Shown: positions 1 to 9,272 of the stretch, piece by piece
Layout: each line of letters opens with the position of its first letter
Numbering within the stretch: the first letter of the stretch is position 1
DNA from: Mesostigma viride
Taxonomy: Eukaryota; Streptophyta; Mesostigmatophyceae; Mesostigmatales; Mesostigmataceae
Length of the DNA: 64,000 nucleotides
NCBI GenBank assembly: GCA_009746045.1
Contig: RPFO01002013.1
Span: forward strand, 90,001-154,000
Direction of reading: 5' to 3'
The notes under the pieces: model-generated
Seen by the model: only the letters and a program-made list of their open reading frames with translations
Database searches by the model: none
What the model was told of the DNA's origin: nothing
Program-made: the position numbers and the translations under genes

Positions 1-10
1 AATCTTCGCC

Positions 11-120
11 GGCCAATCACGTTCCTTAGTACATTTTGCGGGACCAATCACGTGCCTTAGTACATTTTGCGAGATTTGGCGAGCGAACGCCGGCCAATCA
101 CGTTCCTTAGTACATTTCAC
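11..120. repeat. Short direct repeat, three copies
   Basis: Three imperfect copies of a unit of about 28 bp containing CCAATCACG, CCTTAGTACATTT and a terminal TTGCG or TCACG occur at about 11-40, 42-71 and 92-119. The last is followed by short CATTTCACGAA/CATTTCATGAA echoes to about 150. It may be the subterminal region of an element whose left end lies outside the window. No inverted partner was found. Confidence 0.6.
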
Positions 121-252
121 GAAATGCATTTCACGAAGTACATTTCATGAAATGCCGAGGTAGCCATGTCTTCTTGCTTGCAAAATTGTGGCTGTTTGTG
201 CGATTAGTGTCAAGGTCAGGTGCACATTGAGCTATCCGGACTAGTGGCCGAC

Positions 253-726
253 ATGGCGGTCGAAACGGAAGGTGTGCTATGGCTTTGCTGGGACATAATC
301 GTGGCTATCTGCTTCCTGGCTTTCGCTATCATGGTGATGGGACACCATGGGAAGCGCAAGTTCGCAGCCATAGTGCTAAGCGGCAGCACCCATGCCGGCA
401 GCCTAGTGACCGACGAGACGTTCGACTGTAAGTGCGGCCACGAGTGCATGAAGCCCATTAGAATATCACATCTCCAGGCATTGCGAAGCGCCTGGTTTTC
501 GCCCGGGCGGAAGCAAGAGGACAGGAAGGCGGCGATAAAGCAGCAGCTGCACCAGGGGGGGTACGACGCCATAACCACGATGTCGTCATCTACTCGTCAC
601 AAGTTCGTTCATGGCGCTGGTTTTCGGTTCGTTCTCGACGGGGGAGTCAAGGATATGAACATAGGGTTTGTGACCCCTTTTCACTTTCGCGTTTCACTTT
701 CGAGGCGGCCTTCAGGCACTGCCTGA
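253..726 (+). CDS. Unrecognised small membrane protein with Cys-rich segment
   Basis: An open frame of 157 codons runs from the first ATG in frame (253) to a TGA; the frame stays open upstream to about 220 but without an ATG. Residues of about 8-30 form a strongly hydrophobic stretch (VLWLCWDIIVAICFLAFAIM) that looks like a signal anchor or single membrane segment. It is followed by a basic HHGKRK motif, then a Cys cluster CKCGHEC around residue 60 and a charged tail. I do not recognise the family. The Cys cluster followed by a helical Arg/Gln-rich part recalls N-terminal zinc-binding regions of some DNA-transposon proteins, but that is only a resemblance. It could also be one exon of a larger gene. 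No poly(A) signal or intron was identified. Confidence 0.3.
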   Translation: MAVETEGVLWLCWDIIVAICFLAFAIMVMGHHGKRKFAAIVLSGSTHAGSLVTDETFDCKCGHECMKPIRISHLQALRSAWFSPGRKQEDRKAAIKQQLHQGGYDAITTMSSSTRHKFVHGAGFRFVLDGGVKDMNIGFVTPFHFRVSLSRRPSGTA

Positions 727-1154
727 AAATTAGCAACCACGTTTGGAACTCTTCGGACCACCTGTGAAACTAATCACATTTGATGATGTGCTGGCGGGCC
801 TGGGCATCGCATTTGAGCATTACTTCGAGCAGGGCTCAACAAGCTCGATTCGCCAACTCAACCCGAAGAAGCCCTAAGCTGCGGTAAGACATATATTTGT
901 GTGGATGGCTCTTGATATCATGCTGAATTTCTAGTCTTCTCTAGGTGGACAGTTCATGTGCAGCCATACAGGTCATCCATGTGTGTTTTAACCATGTTGC
1001 ATGTGCCACAGATATTATGAGCAGTATTTACTAAGTGTGCTGGAGTCGTTGTTGCATGCTTGTTGTATTTCACAGTTCACGCCTGCATGAACGCATCGTT
1101 GATACTAATGATTATTCATATTGCATGACTGTTCTATTGGGGACGCCGCGCTTG

Positions 1155-2914
1155 ATGTCACAACGTGGCCGAAAGGGTGCATCCACCGCTGACGGCCGGT
1201 GGGTGAAATCGATGGACGCATTTCCGAAGAAGCCAGCCGCGGGCCACACCCATGGCGCGGGCGGGGGCGCGGGCGGGGGCGGGGGCGGGGGAGAAGGCGC
1301 GGGTGCGGGCGCGGGCGCCACCCAAGACGCGGGCGCGGGCGCGGGCCCGGGCGGGGGCGGGGGCGGGGGCGCAGGCGCCGGCGCGGGTGCGGGCGCGGGC
1401 GCCACCCAAGGCGCGCGCGCGGGCGCGGGCGGGGTGGGGGCGCAGGCGCCGGCGCGGGTGCGGGCGCGGGCGCCACCGCCGACTTGGATGATGAGCCAGC
1501 AACCGAAGCCGAGAGGGAGAGGCACCGCTCTTCGAAGGTGTTCGATCTCGAAGTGTTTTGGGGCCCGGATATGACCGTGTATGTCCGCTGGCGCCTAGCC
1601 GCATCGGAGACGTTGGTAAATGCACCGGTGAACAAGTGGCAGCCCACAGGGCCTAATGGCGAGGCTTGTGACGGGGTCACGCCCATTGGGTACACCCCGC
1701 AGGGAGATCCTGTCTATGGGTGCCTCCTCATAGAGCGTGGCAAGGCCCCCAAAGGAAGTCCTGGTCTAGTGCCGCTTTTTGAATGGGACGAGGGCGGTGC
1801 CAGGAGATGTACCTGCGCTAGCCTTCACAGCCTTTTTCCTGACATCGTCGCCGCTGAGAAGCAGCAGTTGCTGGACGGATGGATTGAGCAGGTGCCAAAG
1901 TCCGTGGAGGATGTGCGTGCCAACAACGAGAATCTGTTCGACATCATGGAGCAAAAGCTCAAAGAGAAGCGTGAACTGCAAGCGAACAAGGCGGTACCCT
2001 TACCGCTGCGATCTGCAGGCGACCAGTCGGTTGCGCGGGCAACACGAGCACTGAGGCTGCCCATAAAACAAGTAATCTCACACGTCGCTTGCCCTGCCCG
2101 CGAGATTCAAGCGCAGATCAACCGCGCATGTGCGCCCGCTGCGCGAGGGAGCACATCAACGGCAACGCCCGCTTTGCGCACACTGATTTCCGGCAGGCAC
2201 ACCTTCAAGGTGAATGGAAGCCTCATACGACGCAGCGACCTACTCGTTGTTAAGCGGCCAGCCGTCACCTGCGGGCAGGGAATGCCGTGGGCACCACACA
2301 TGCTGGTGAAGGTCCTTGATCTGGAAGGCGATCGCACGGAGCGTGACAGCATTGTCGCCTCTCCTTACTACGCACCGTCGTGGACGGGCCAGTTTTCTAG
2401 AGTGACATTAGGTGGCGGCAGCGCAGGGATGACGGTCCCCATTTCTGATGTACACCTGCAGCACTGGACAGTGGGCGGTACGGCAGAGGTGCACCAGCCT
2501 GAGCTGATCAGTACCGGCAAACTGTCAGCTGCCACGGTGGCGGCGTTGAAAGAGCACCCGCAGATTGACTTTGAGCATTACAAGACTGCCACCGCCGCCA
2601 GGGCAGCAGCAAAGGATGACTGCAATGCCTACTTTGCCGAGCATGGAGCACGTGCGCTTATCGGGATGCGCCTGTGTGCCCTGTTTCCGGGGATAGCGAG
2701 GAAGAGGGAGCGCTTCCATGGCTGGGTCACTAAGGTTCAGGAAAGGGGAGGTCACCTGCTCATCAAGGCGATGTGGGCTGATGGGCAGTATGAGGACTAT
2801 CATGCCCTGGCGGAGGTGACGCAGTTCGTGTGCGGCTGCCCACACCCAGTCGAGGCATTTGGCCGCGCTCGCTTCTTTCCACAGGAGCTAGGCTGGCACC
2901 GTGAACGCAGGTGA
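1155..2914 (+). CDS. Unrecognised RG/GA-repeat protein with Tudor-like C-terminus, frame broken in minisatellite
   Basis: The plausible ATG (1155) opens frame 3 with a basic N-terminus (MSQRGRKGAS) that runs into a GC-rich minisatellite. The globular part, from about 1480 to the stop at 2914, is in frame 2, which has no upstream ATG (only a GTG at 1199). The repeat therefore either hides a frameshift or an intron boundary, or has changed length. The frame-2 part begins TADLDDEP and has a long charged helical stretch (about 1860-1990). Near the C-terminus (about 2690-2830) is a block reading FHGWVTKVQ...MWADGQYEDYHALAEV, which resembles the beta-barrel pattern of Tudor/MBT-like domains: aromatic-Gly-x-Val, then DG-x-x-ED. 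The family is otherwise unknown. A role in chromatin or RNA binding would be inference from the RG-rich tract and this domain. A transposon-borne accessory protein is equally possible. Confidence 0.35.
1252..1485. repeat. GC-rich minisatellite (GGGCGC)n
   Basis: About 230 bp are built almost only from GGGCGC/GGGGGC hexamers with interspersed GCCACCCAA(G/A) spacers. Because the hexamer is a multiple of three it reads as RG, GA or RR dipeptides in the three forward frames and as PR/PA/AP on the reverse strand. This explains several long overlapping open frames here that are shadows. It encodes the low-complexity N-terminal tract of the flanking gene. Confidence 0.85.
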
Positions 2915-2963
2915 TGGCACCCACATAGACGATGCCGTCCCTGCTGTGCACAGTGACAGTGAA

Positions 2964-3110
2964 GGCGGGGAGGAGGAGGAAGAGGGAGAGAAAGAGGGGG
3001 AGAAAGAGGGGGAGGAGGAGGGGGAGGAGGAGGGAGAGGGGAGGGAGAGGGGGAGGGAGAATGGGAGGGGGAGGGGGAGGAGGAAGAGGGAGAGGGAGAG
3101 GGAGAGGAGG
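2964..3110. repeat. Polypurine GGGAGA tract
   Basis: Nearly 150 nt of almost pure purine (GAGGAG, GGGAGA, GAAAGAGG units) lie just downstream of the preceding gene. Open frames on both strands here encode Glu/Arg/Gly or Ser/Pro/Leu runs and are shadows. Such mirror-like purine tracts can form triplex DNA; no function can be read from the sequence. Confidence 0.8.
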
Positions 3111-3140
3111 ATGCGGAATGGGAGCCGGGGATGACTGGTA

Positions 3141-3573
3141 GATGAGACGGTGCCATCTACCGGCGCATGGAATGAAGTGGTAGACAAGTTTACTCATGGT
3201 TGTCGGCAAGTAGAGCATGCACGCCTGGCCTAGCTGAATTTAAATCAATGAGTTGAGTTTGGAGAGGCTGCATTTTGCTTGGATGAAGAATGTGTTAGCA
3301 TGGCCAAACTTTTATGGCTTGTAGCCAAATCCTCTTGGGGTATGTGCACAGTGTACTAGCGGTGTTGTGCAATTGCGAGGATTCCTGTCTTGTAGCGATG
3401 TGGCCTCTCACCCTGCAGCCTGGTAGATGTGTTGGCATGCAGCCACCCATCATTGGTCATCCGATCTGGTGTGATTTGCATTTGCACACCTTGTATTAAG
3501 GCCATGATATGATGATGTCTTGTTATTTTTAATGTGTATATGCGAAAAGAGGCATAATATGCTTGTATATAGT
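3141..3573. other. Non-coding stretch, nothing recognised
   Basis: Only a 61-codon open frame (3314-3499) without recognisable features lies here. No RNA gene, inverted repeat or element terminus was identified. Confidence 0.4.
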
Positions 3574-4010
3574 GCTAGCAAATGTCACTACCTTTACCTA
3601 TGCCTGACCTTACAAGTTGAGGATGGTCTAATGTAGTGGCAAACAGGTTATTTACAACAATTCACAGTTTTCTGACATAGTTTGAGGCAACTATACTTAC
3701 CAAAATGCTTGAAAAAGGCAAAAATTGCACCATTTATGCTAGCAAACGTCACTATTTTGAGATCAGATTGACCCCAAACTTTGTGCATGGTCTATTCTAG
3801 TGGTAATTAGGTTGCTTGCAAATATCCATGATGGTTTGACGTGATTTAGTACTGTTTCCTATTTATTACTATTTAATTTAACAAAAAATGACAAAAATGT
3901 ACCTTCATTGCTAGCAAATGTCACCAAGATGACGTCCGATCGATACCAAACTTTGTACGAGGTCTATTTTGGTTGCAAACATCATGCATGACAATTTTCA
4001 GCATAAAAAG
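3574..4010. repeat. Diverged tandem repeat, about 165-bp period
   Basis: Three AT-rich diverged units start with GCTAGCAAA(T/C)GTCAC at about 3577, 3739 and 3910. They share later landmarks: CCAAACTTTGT(G/A)..GGTCTATT and TGGTnnnnAGGTT-like blocks. Spacing is about 162 and 171 bp. The pattern is that of an old satellite-like or duplicated intergenic sequence. Confidence 0.6.
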
Positions 4011-5504
4011 ACAAACTTCGGTACAAAGTACATTTTGCGTGCTGGAGCACATTCTTAATGGCTGGTAGGGCTGCTCCGTGGGCTCATGGACCCCTTACAC
4101 GGGCGGCCATAGAGACCAGGCCTTGCTTCAGCTTGGGTGTCCCCAGTGGGCTGCTTGACCAAAGTACCAAGTGGTGACTGGTGCTTACTGGTTGACAGCC
4201 GGTCCTTCAGGGTTAGGTACACCCTCCTGGACAGGAGTTGGTGTGGAATGTCACTCCTACCAGCTGAGAATCATGCCTGGCCCTCCCCATGGGGTTCAGA
4301 AGAGTCGCCAGGACTTAAGTCGACGCCTTTGGCCTCAAACAGTTCGGCCATGCAAGGGCAACCCGAATGCTGGTTCTTAAGTACAGGTTGCTGTATATAT
4401 GTTTTCTAGTGCTTGTTTCCAACCTGTTGCTAATAAAGAACCTGGTTGTGTGACCATGAGGATCATGGTTGCCAGGGAGCCACATTCTGGGTTATATAAT
4501 GCTTGAATAAAACATAATCATGTCATGTCATTCTCATGTTGTTCTCATGGTTGTAATGTTTCTCTTTTGTAAAGTTCCAGGTCACCTATAAACCTGGAGG
4601 TTGGGGTGGGGTTCAATTCCCCAGCAGAGCCACAGCCTGGCATGAGTGATTCCTGGGCTTAACACCCAGTGAAGACATGGGCTCCCCAAGGAGGCAGCAT
4701 TTATCTAGGTGCTACCTGGGTTCTTTGAGCAGAAGGGAAAGGTTGGCCAAGGCGGGCGCCATAAGAACGGGCGCCTGTGATAACTGTGAAAGATCAGGAA
4801 CTCACAATAGTACGTTCTTGGCATCCTGTCATCCCAGCCATTGGACTAGGTAATGTGCCTTGACTTTAATCTAGCACCAAGTTCCCAAGGAAAGGTTGGG
4901 AGCTGACCAAGGGGTCAGGGGATAACCTGGGGTGACCTCTGATTCACTGGCCAGTACACCTAGCCTGGTCCAAGGGCAGATATGTTGTTACCCAAAGGAG
5001 GCAGGAACCTGGGCCCTCAAAGGTCTGATCAACCTCAAGGGACCAAGCGGTCTGTGGCTGAGTGGGCACAAGCAAGGTTAGGCTAATTGTTTCAAGCTGG
5101 TCCAGCTCCAAAAGAAGAAAGGGTTGGAGTTAGCATTTTGGGCAACCAATATGCTAAGTGGATGCCATTTGGAAAGACCTTTCCAACGCCGTGCTGACCG
5201 CCTGAAACAGACAAGGGACGAGAAAGATATGAGGTCCCGAAGTCCTAGCCGTCCGTGGCCGACTAGGGCACAGTCCTCTGGTATAGTGGACAGGACACGT
5301 GGCAGGCCGTGCCTGCACAGGCTTAGCCTGACTATCACGTGACTGTGGTCCACGTATAGACCAGAGGAGCAGCAGCCTGTGGCTGGTGGAATACAGGACT
5401 GGCACAGGTCTGCAAGGATACTAAGCCTTGCAGGCTTGTGACAGGTCCTGTACTTCCTAGGTTGCAGAGTCTAGGCAAATCCAGTTCGTCCTGGCTCTGC
5501 ACTG
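4011..5504. other. Long stretch without a recognisable gene
   Basis: Only short open frames (up to about 90 codons) with no recognisable domain. A T-arm-like GGGGTTCAATTCCCC lies near 4614, but no complete tRNA fold accompanies it. This may be the 5' leader of the old copia element I or unrelated repeat; no LTR of I was found here. Confidence 0.4.
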
Positions 5505-6240
5505 ATGCCAGTGGACGTTGAGGATTTGCTTGCCTGCCTGCACGTGCCTCGTCACGCCGATGGGAACGAGGAACAACGCAAAGGATATAGCTTGGTCATG
5601 GGGGATGACCAGCTATCTTGGCAAGCACGAACCGAGGCTCCCACATTGGACGTGGAACCGCTCACCGTGGTCGTGGCTTGGTGCACGGGTTAAAAGGTTG
5701 CTGCCTTGCAACTTTGGCTCATCCCGTTGTGTGCGTGAAAGACCAGGAGCTCACTGCTCAGGCTGGTCGCTAACTTGGGCCGCTGACCTACGAGCTGAAA
5801 AGGATCTGTTAGAACTATTTCGAAAGCGTGTAGGAACCCTTGCTAGCGACGCACCCACGCTCGTAGTGCGTGACTATATAGAGAGAATAGAGGCTTTTCT
5901 GAAGGACCATGGTGAGAAGATCAGCAGTGTTTATTCGCTTTTCCGAGATGTCGGTTTGCTGAGCTGCGACAATTTCATTCTCGCATTTACTCTTCGAGCA
6001 TGCAAGGATGAGAAGGTAAAACGGCGTCACATCCCAGGTAAGCTGCGTGAGGCGTTGTTGGAGTCGAAGGAGGGCACGACCTCTAGGCTATGCAGCATTT
6101 ACACCTGGGTGCCACAACGGCCTTACTCACTCGATTTACTCAGCTAGCCTTCGCAATTTGCGGAATGAGTTTGTGCTCAATGGACTAGAGGTGTCTGAGA
6201 CAGCGGTGATAGATCGTTACGTGAGTGAGGATGGCCAAGG
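5505..6240 (+). pseudogene. Element I, piece 1: probable gag N-terminal fragment
   Basis: Frameshifted open frames (ATG at 5505, then a frame through to 6147, then the frame around 6120-6240) end abruptly at the left LTR of J. The last segment (FVLNGLEVSETAVIDRYVSE) plus the first residues after J (LNFQTVMGALRAG, from 31288) line up in spacing and pattern with the gag helix region of C and A (FLEKLKLDKNTYAML...KEALDYIKLAL). This identifies it as the part of gag lying before the J insertion. The middle part (LLELFRKRV...RLREALLES-like helices) is assigned to gag only by position. The 5' LTR of I was not found, so the left boundary is uncertain. Confidence 0.45.
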
Positions 6241-6790
6241 TGTTGTCTTTTATGGCTCGCAGTCACATTGGTGGGTAACCTATAACAACCTGTGTTGATT
6301 AGTGCATTAACAAACTGGTGGTAGTTCATACAAGTTTGTGTTCACCCATCTTGTCTGTGTTGATGAGTGTTGGTATTTGATGAGCTGATGTGGGCTATGT
6401 GTTGATATGGTATTGTGACTAATCGAGTGGGCGGAAGTCTGTCAGTGATCGGAAGTTGAGTACTTTCGGCTGTGGCCGATGTGTGTGGCGCCGCGCCGGT
6501 ACTTGTGCAGTTTTACTACTTGCGGTGGTATCGCTCTATTTCTGGGTACTTTGTGGCGTCGCGTTGATAGCTTCAGTTCGCGGTATGTGTGTCTTGTGGT
6601 TGAGCTGATGCGTTGCGGTGATGATCCACAAAGGCAGCCGTCATTACATTTTGGGGCGCAATCACCATGTGAGCGCGCGCACCTACGGGCCTAAGGGCTG
6701 CGGGCTATGGATCTGAGCACAATACCCACTACCATCATCTTCGAGGATCTTCGCCAATCCTTAAGCTTGTAATTGATGCTTTATTTAACA
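6241..6790 (+). repeat. J 5' LTR
   Basis: 550 bp, ends TGTT...AACA. It differs from the 3' copy by a few substitutions and a 2-bp indel near 6546, suggesting a recent insertion. The unbroken sequence GATGAGCTGATGTGGG near 6382 is the empty-site version of the point where C inserted in the 3' LTR. Confidence 0.9.
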
Positions 6791-8117
6791 TGTACTAGGT
6801 TGGGGTTCTTGTTTTAGCTGAAAGCGTCAGTTGACCATGGCGGCATTTGTCCAAGAGAAAATGATGCGGAATTTCTAACGGAATTGTACACTTTCTAGCG
6901 GTAATGTAAACGGAAGTGACGAAGGAAATGTCCTCTGCTATCTTGGCGAGCTACTCGTGATTGGCTGCTTGAAGCCGCGACAATTCGATCTGAAACGGAG
7001 CTCAGTAGGCGATGTGCCTGGAATTTCGGGTCTTCTCGACTGACCGACTGAATTGCGCCAGAATCTCTCTCTGTGCGCTTGTCCTTTAAGAATGCTAATG
7101 GATTTATTATGATAGCCGTGTCGATTGAGTTTGCAATAGATTCCGTAACTGTGCGCTGTGTATCTCAAACGGCATAGACTGAGGTGATCTCTTGTGGGTC
7201 ATGCTCGTCATGCTGATTGTCGGAATGCAGTTTTCTTGGGTCGTTACTTGTTGCATGCAGAATGCTAGCTATTTCTCTGCGTCAACTGGGCACTATTGTC
7301 TTGTCTCGAGACGTTGTGGTTGCCTACGGGCAAGACTTTGTGCAGGAAACGTAGGCTCTGTGTGTGTTACAAAAGTCTGTTATTCGACGTTATCTGCGCT
7401 TCTTCTGCGCCGAAATTGCTCGTACTCCAGCAAGTCCATGACGACTTGCAATGTATAATTTGTTCTTTTGATTCGGCTGGTGGCTTCCTTCTCAGCCTGG
7501 GTGCTAAGCGTACTCAAATAAAGTTTATGCAGGTGATGAAAGTTGCATGTACCGAGAAGAGGCTTGCTTCATCTTGTTCCTTGTTTGCAGCACCATGAGC
7601 TATGTGCTACCGGCTTTGGGACGCTTTTGCCAACTGAGGGCCACTGAGTGTGCCTGCTCTTAGTGTTCTGTTCTCCATTTCAGCCATGTCAAGAACAGTG
7701 TACTGGCTGCGCTGTTCGGCGTTCTCCCAGGTAACGGTTGCATTTTATACCACATGCGCATGCGCAGTGTTGGGCTGTGCCCTGCTGAGACAGAGAGTTG
7801 GGATACCAGTGGTGATGATGATTGTGAGAGGCATTTTCAGTAACCCGTGTGTGACTGGGTATGGTGGTCTGGCTGAACCAGCCGTGGTGCATCCTGCCCG
7901 CTGGGGCAATATTGGTGCAGTGGAATCCGAGAACGAAACTGTATCACTGAGTCGAGTGAGCCTTGTATTATCTGGGAGTATGTGTGACACTCTACTTGAT
8001 TATTTGGAATTTGTTAATGACTCCATGTGATGATTATTTGGAATTTGTTAATGAATGAGTGGCTGTCACACTTGTCGCTTGGCGTTCGTTGGATGATGCG
8101 TGGTGCCTCGGTGTGGC
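6791..8117. other. J internal region, left part
   Basis: No domain-bearing ORF. A 23-bp segment starting GATTATTTGG is duplicated at 7998-8020 and 8032-8054. The open frames at 7192-7598 and 7650-8030 have no recognisable features. Confidence 0.5.
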
Positions 8118-8125
8118 ATGCTAAT

Positions 8126-9264
8126 CAGTGCTTTTAGTAACGGGACGCGTGCGTCAGCCGCTGACGCGTCAGTGTCTGACGCGTCAGACTTTTTCGTCCG
8201 CGCGTCAGACAGCTGACGCGTAAATTTTGGCTCTGCGTCAGTCGACTGCCGCGTAAATTTTGTCTGCACGTCAGTCGTCTGACGCGTAAATTCAGGCAGC
8301 ACGTCACTACCTACTTATGGGCACCGACTCTATGCGTCAGGCAGGGTCAGTATATAGTGGGTACCTACTAATGTACTGAAGTCTACTGAAATGCCAACTT
8401 CGTACTGGATATCTGCGAATTCATTGCAAGTTCACCAGTTCAGGTCTGTTCGTTGATATGCTTCAAGATTCTAGGCGGTTATCATGCCCATGCCAGACCC
8501 GCCGGCCCTTAGCCTGCTTGGCGGCGAGAGTGACGAGAGTTCTAGACGAATGTAATTAAAGTTGTAACCCAGGACGACTGGCAATGATCGATGTCTCGAT
8601 GATGGCAAAGGTTTTAGGAATATGATTGATGAGCCGATTGATGAAGCGTTGCGAGGTTGCCTGATTTACATATTGCTTTGAATCGAATTCCAGGTGTGTT
8701 TATTAACGCTGTAGATATGTTTGCATAAGAAAGAATTCTGTCCATTACTAGATGCGTAGGGAAATTTCGGGCCGGGTCAGTAATATTGTATCAACATTTA
8801 ACAACGTTAATGGTTTAGTCCGATAGTCAACCAGCAAAGTTAGCGACCTGGGGGTAAGGGGGTTGGAAGTTTTTGGGTGAAGGGATGGCGCCGGAAGGAA
8901 TACTGGGAAAATTTAAATCTGGGGGGATCGCAGCTTTTTTCATGCCCGGCGAAACAGGCCGCCGACATGGCCAAAGCGCCTGCGCCTGGTCCGCGTGCCA
9001 TTGTTGGCGTAGGCCAGGCAGCCATCGCGCTGAACCGCAGCAAGAGTAAAAGGGGGAATGATAATAGCAATGCAGCCAGCAGTGCAGCAGCAGCATCGGC
9101 TCAGTCCGGCAATGCTGGTGAGCCCCCAGGCTGACGCGCCGCCAACGGCGGCAAGTCAGCCGTCTGACGCGCCGCCAACGGCGGCAAGTCAGCCGTCTGA
9201 CGCGCCGCCAACGGCGGCAAGTCAGCCAGGCTGACGCGGACAAAAACCCTTACTAAAAGCACTG
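8126..9264. mobile_element. Non-autonomous hAT-like DNA transposon
   Basis: 1,139 bp with terminal inverted repeats CAGTGCTTTTAGTAA / TTACTAAAAGCACTG and a perfect 8-bp target duplication ATGCTAAT at 8118-8125 and 9265-9272. The 8-bp TSD and CAG-type terminus are hallmarks of the hAT superfamily. Both subterminal regions are dense in CTGACGCG/CGCGTCAG motifs, possible transposase-binding sites. The only notable frame is a 55-codon one (8967-9134, starting MAKAPAPGP) with a Ser/Ala/Asn-rich tail and no transposase domain. The element must therefore depend on a partner elsewhere. Confidence 0.85.
9131..9229. repeat. 33-bp tandem repeat x3 in hAT subterminus
   Basis: Three consecutive 33-bp units at 9131, 9164 and 9197 are almost identical. 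Each contains the palindrome GCCGCCAACGGCGGC nested in CTGAC...GTCAG, so each can fold into a hairpin. The reverse-strand reading (ADLPPLAARQT) is a shadow. Confidence 0.85.
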
Positions 9265-9272
9265 ATGCTAAT

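Noticed and set aside
1105-1695. Long minus-strand and alternative-frame ORFs over the GGGCGC repeat
   Set aside because: Pure low-complexity PR/PA/RG translations of one hexamer; shadows of the repeat.
1-4040. A single DNA transposon bounded by AGTACATTTTGCG at about 31 and 4027
   Set aside because: The 13-base match is in direct orientation and short enough to be chance; no inverted repeat or duplication was found.
4580-4640. tRNA gene suggested by GGGGTTCAATTCCCC (T-arm-like) and a nearby CCAGGT...ACCTGG stem
   Set aside because: The stem would have a 9-nt loop and no acceptor or D arm could be folded around it, so no tRNA is supported.
6388-6790. A 400-bp solo LTR starting at TGATGTGGGC
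   Set aside because: This apparent start is only the point where C interrupts the other copy; the shared sequence extends left to 6241 and the CAAGG duplication fixes the true LTR.
7998-9229. CRISPR-like array from the repeated units at 9131-9229 and CGCGTCAG motifs
   Set aside because: Units are contiguous without unique spacers, lie in the subterminal region of a hAT-like element, and the genome is eukaryotic.
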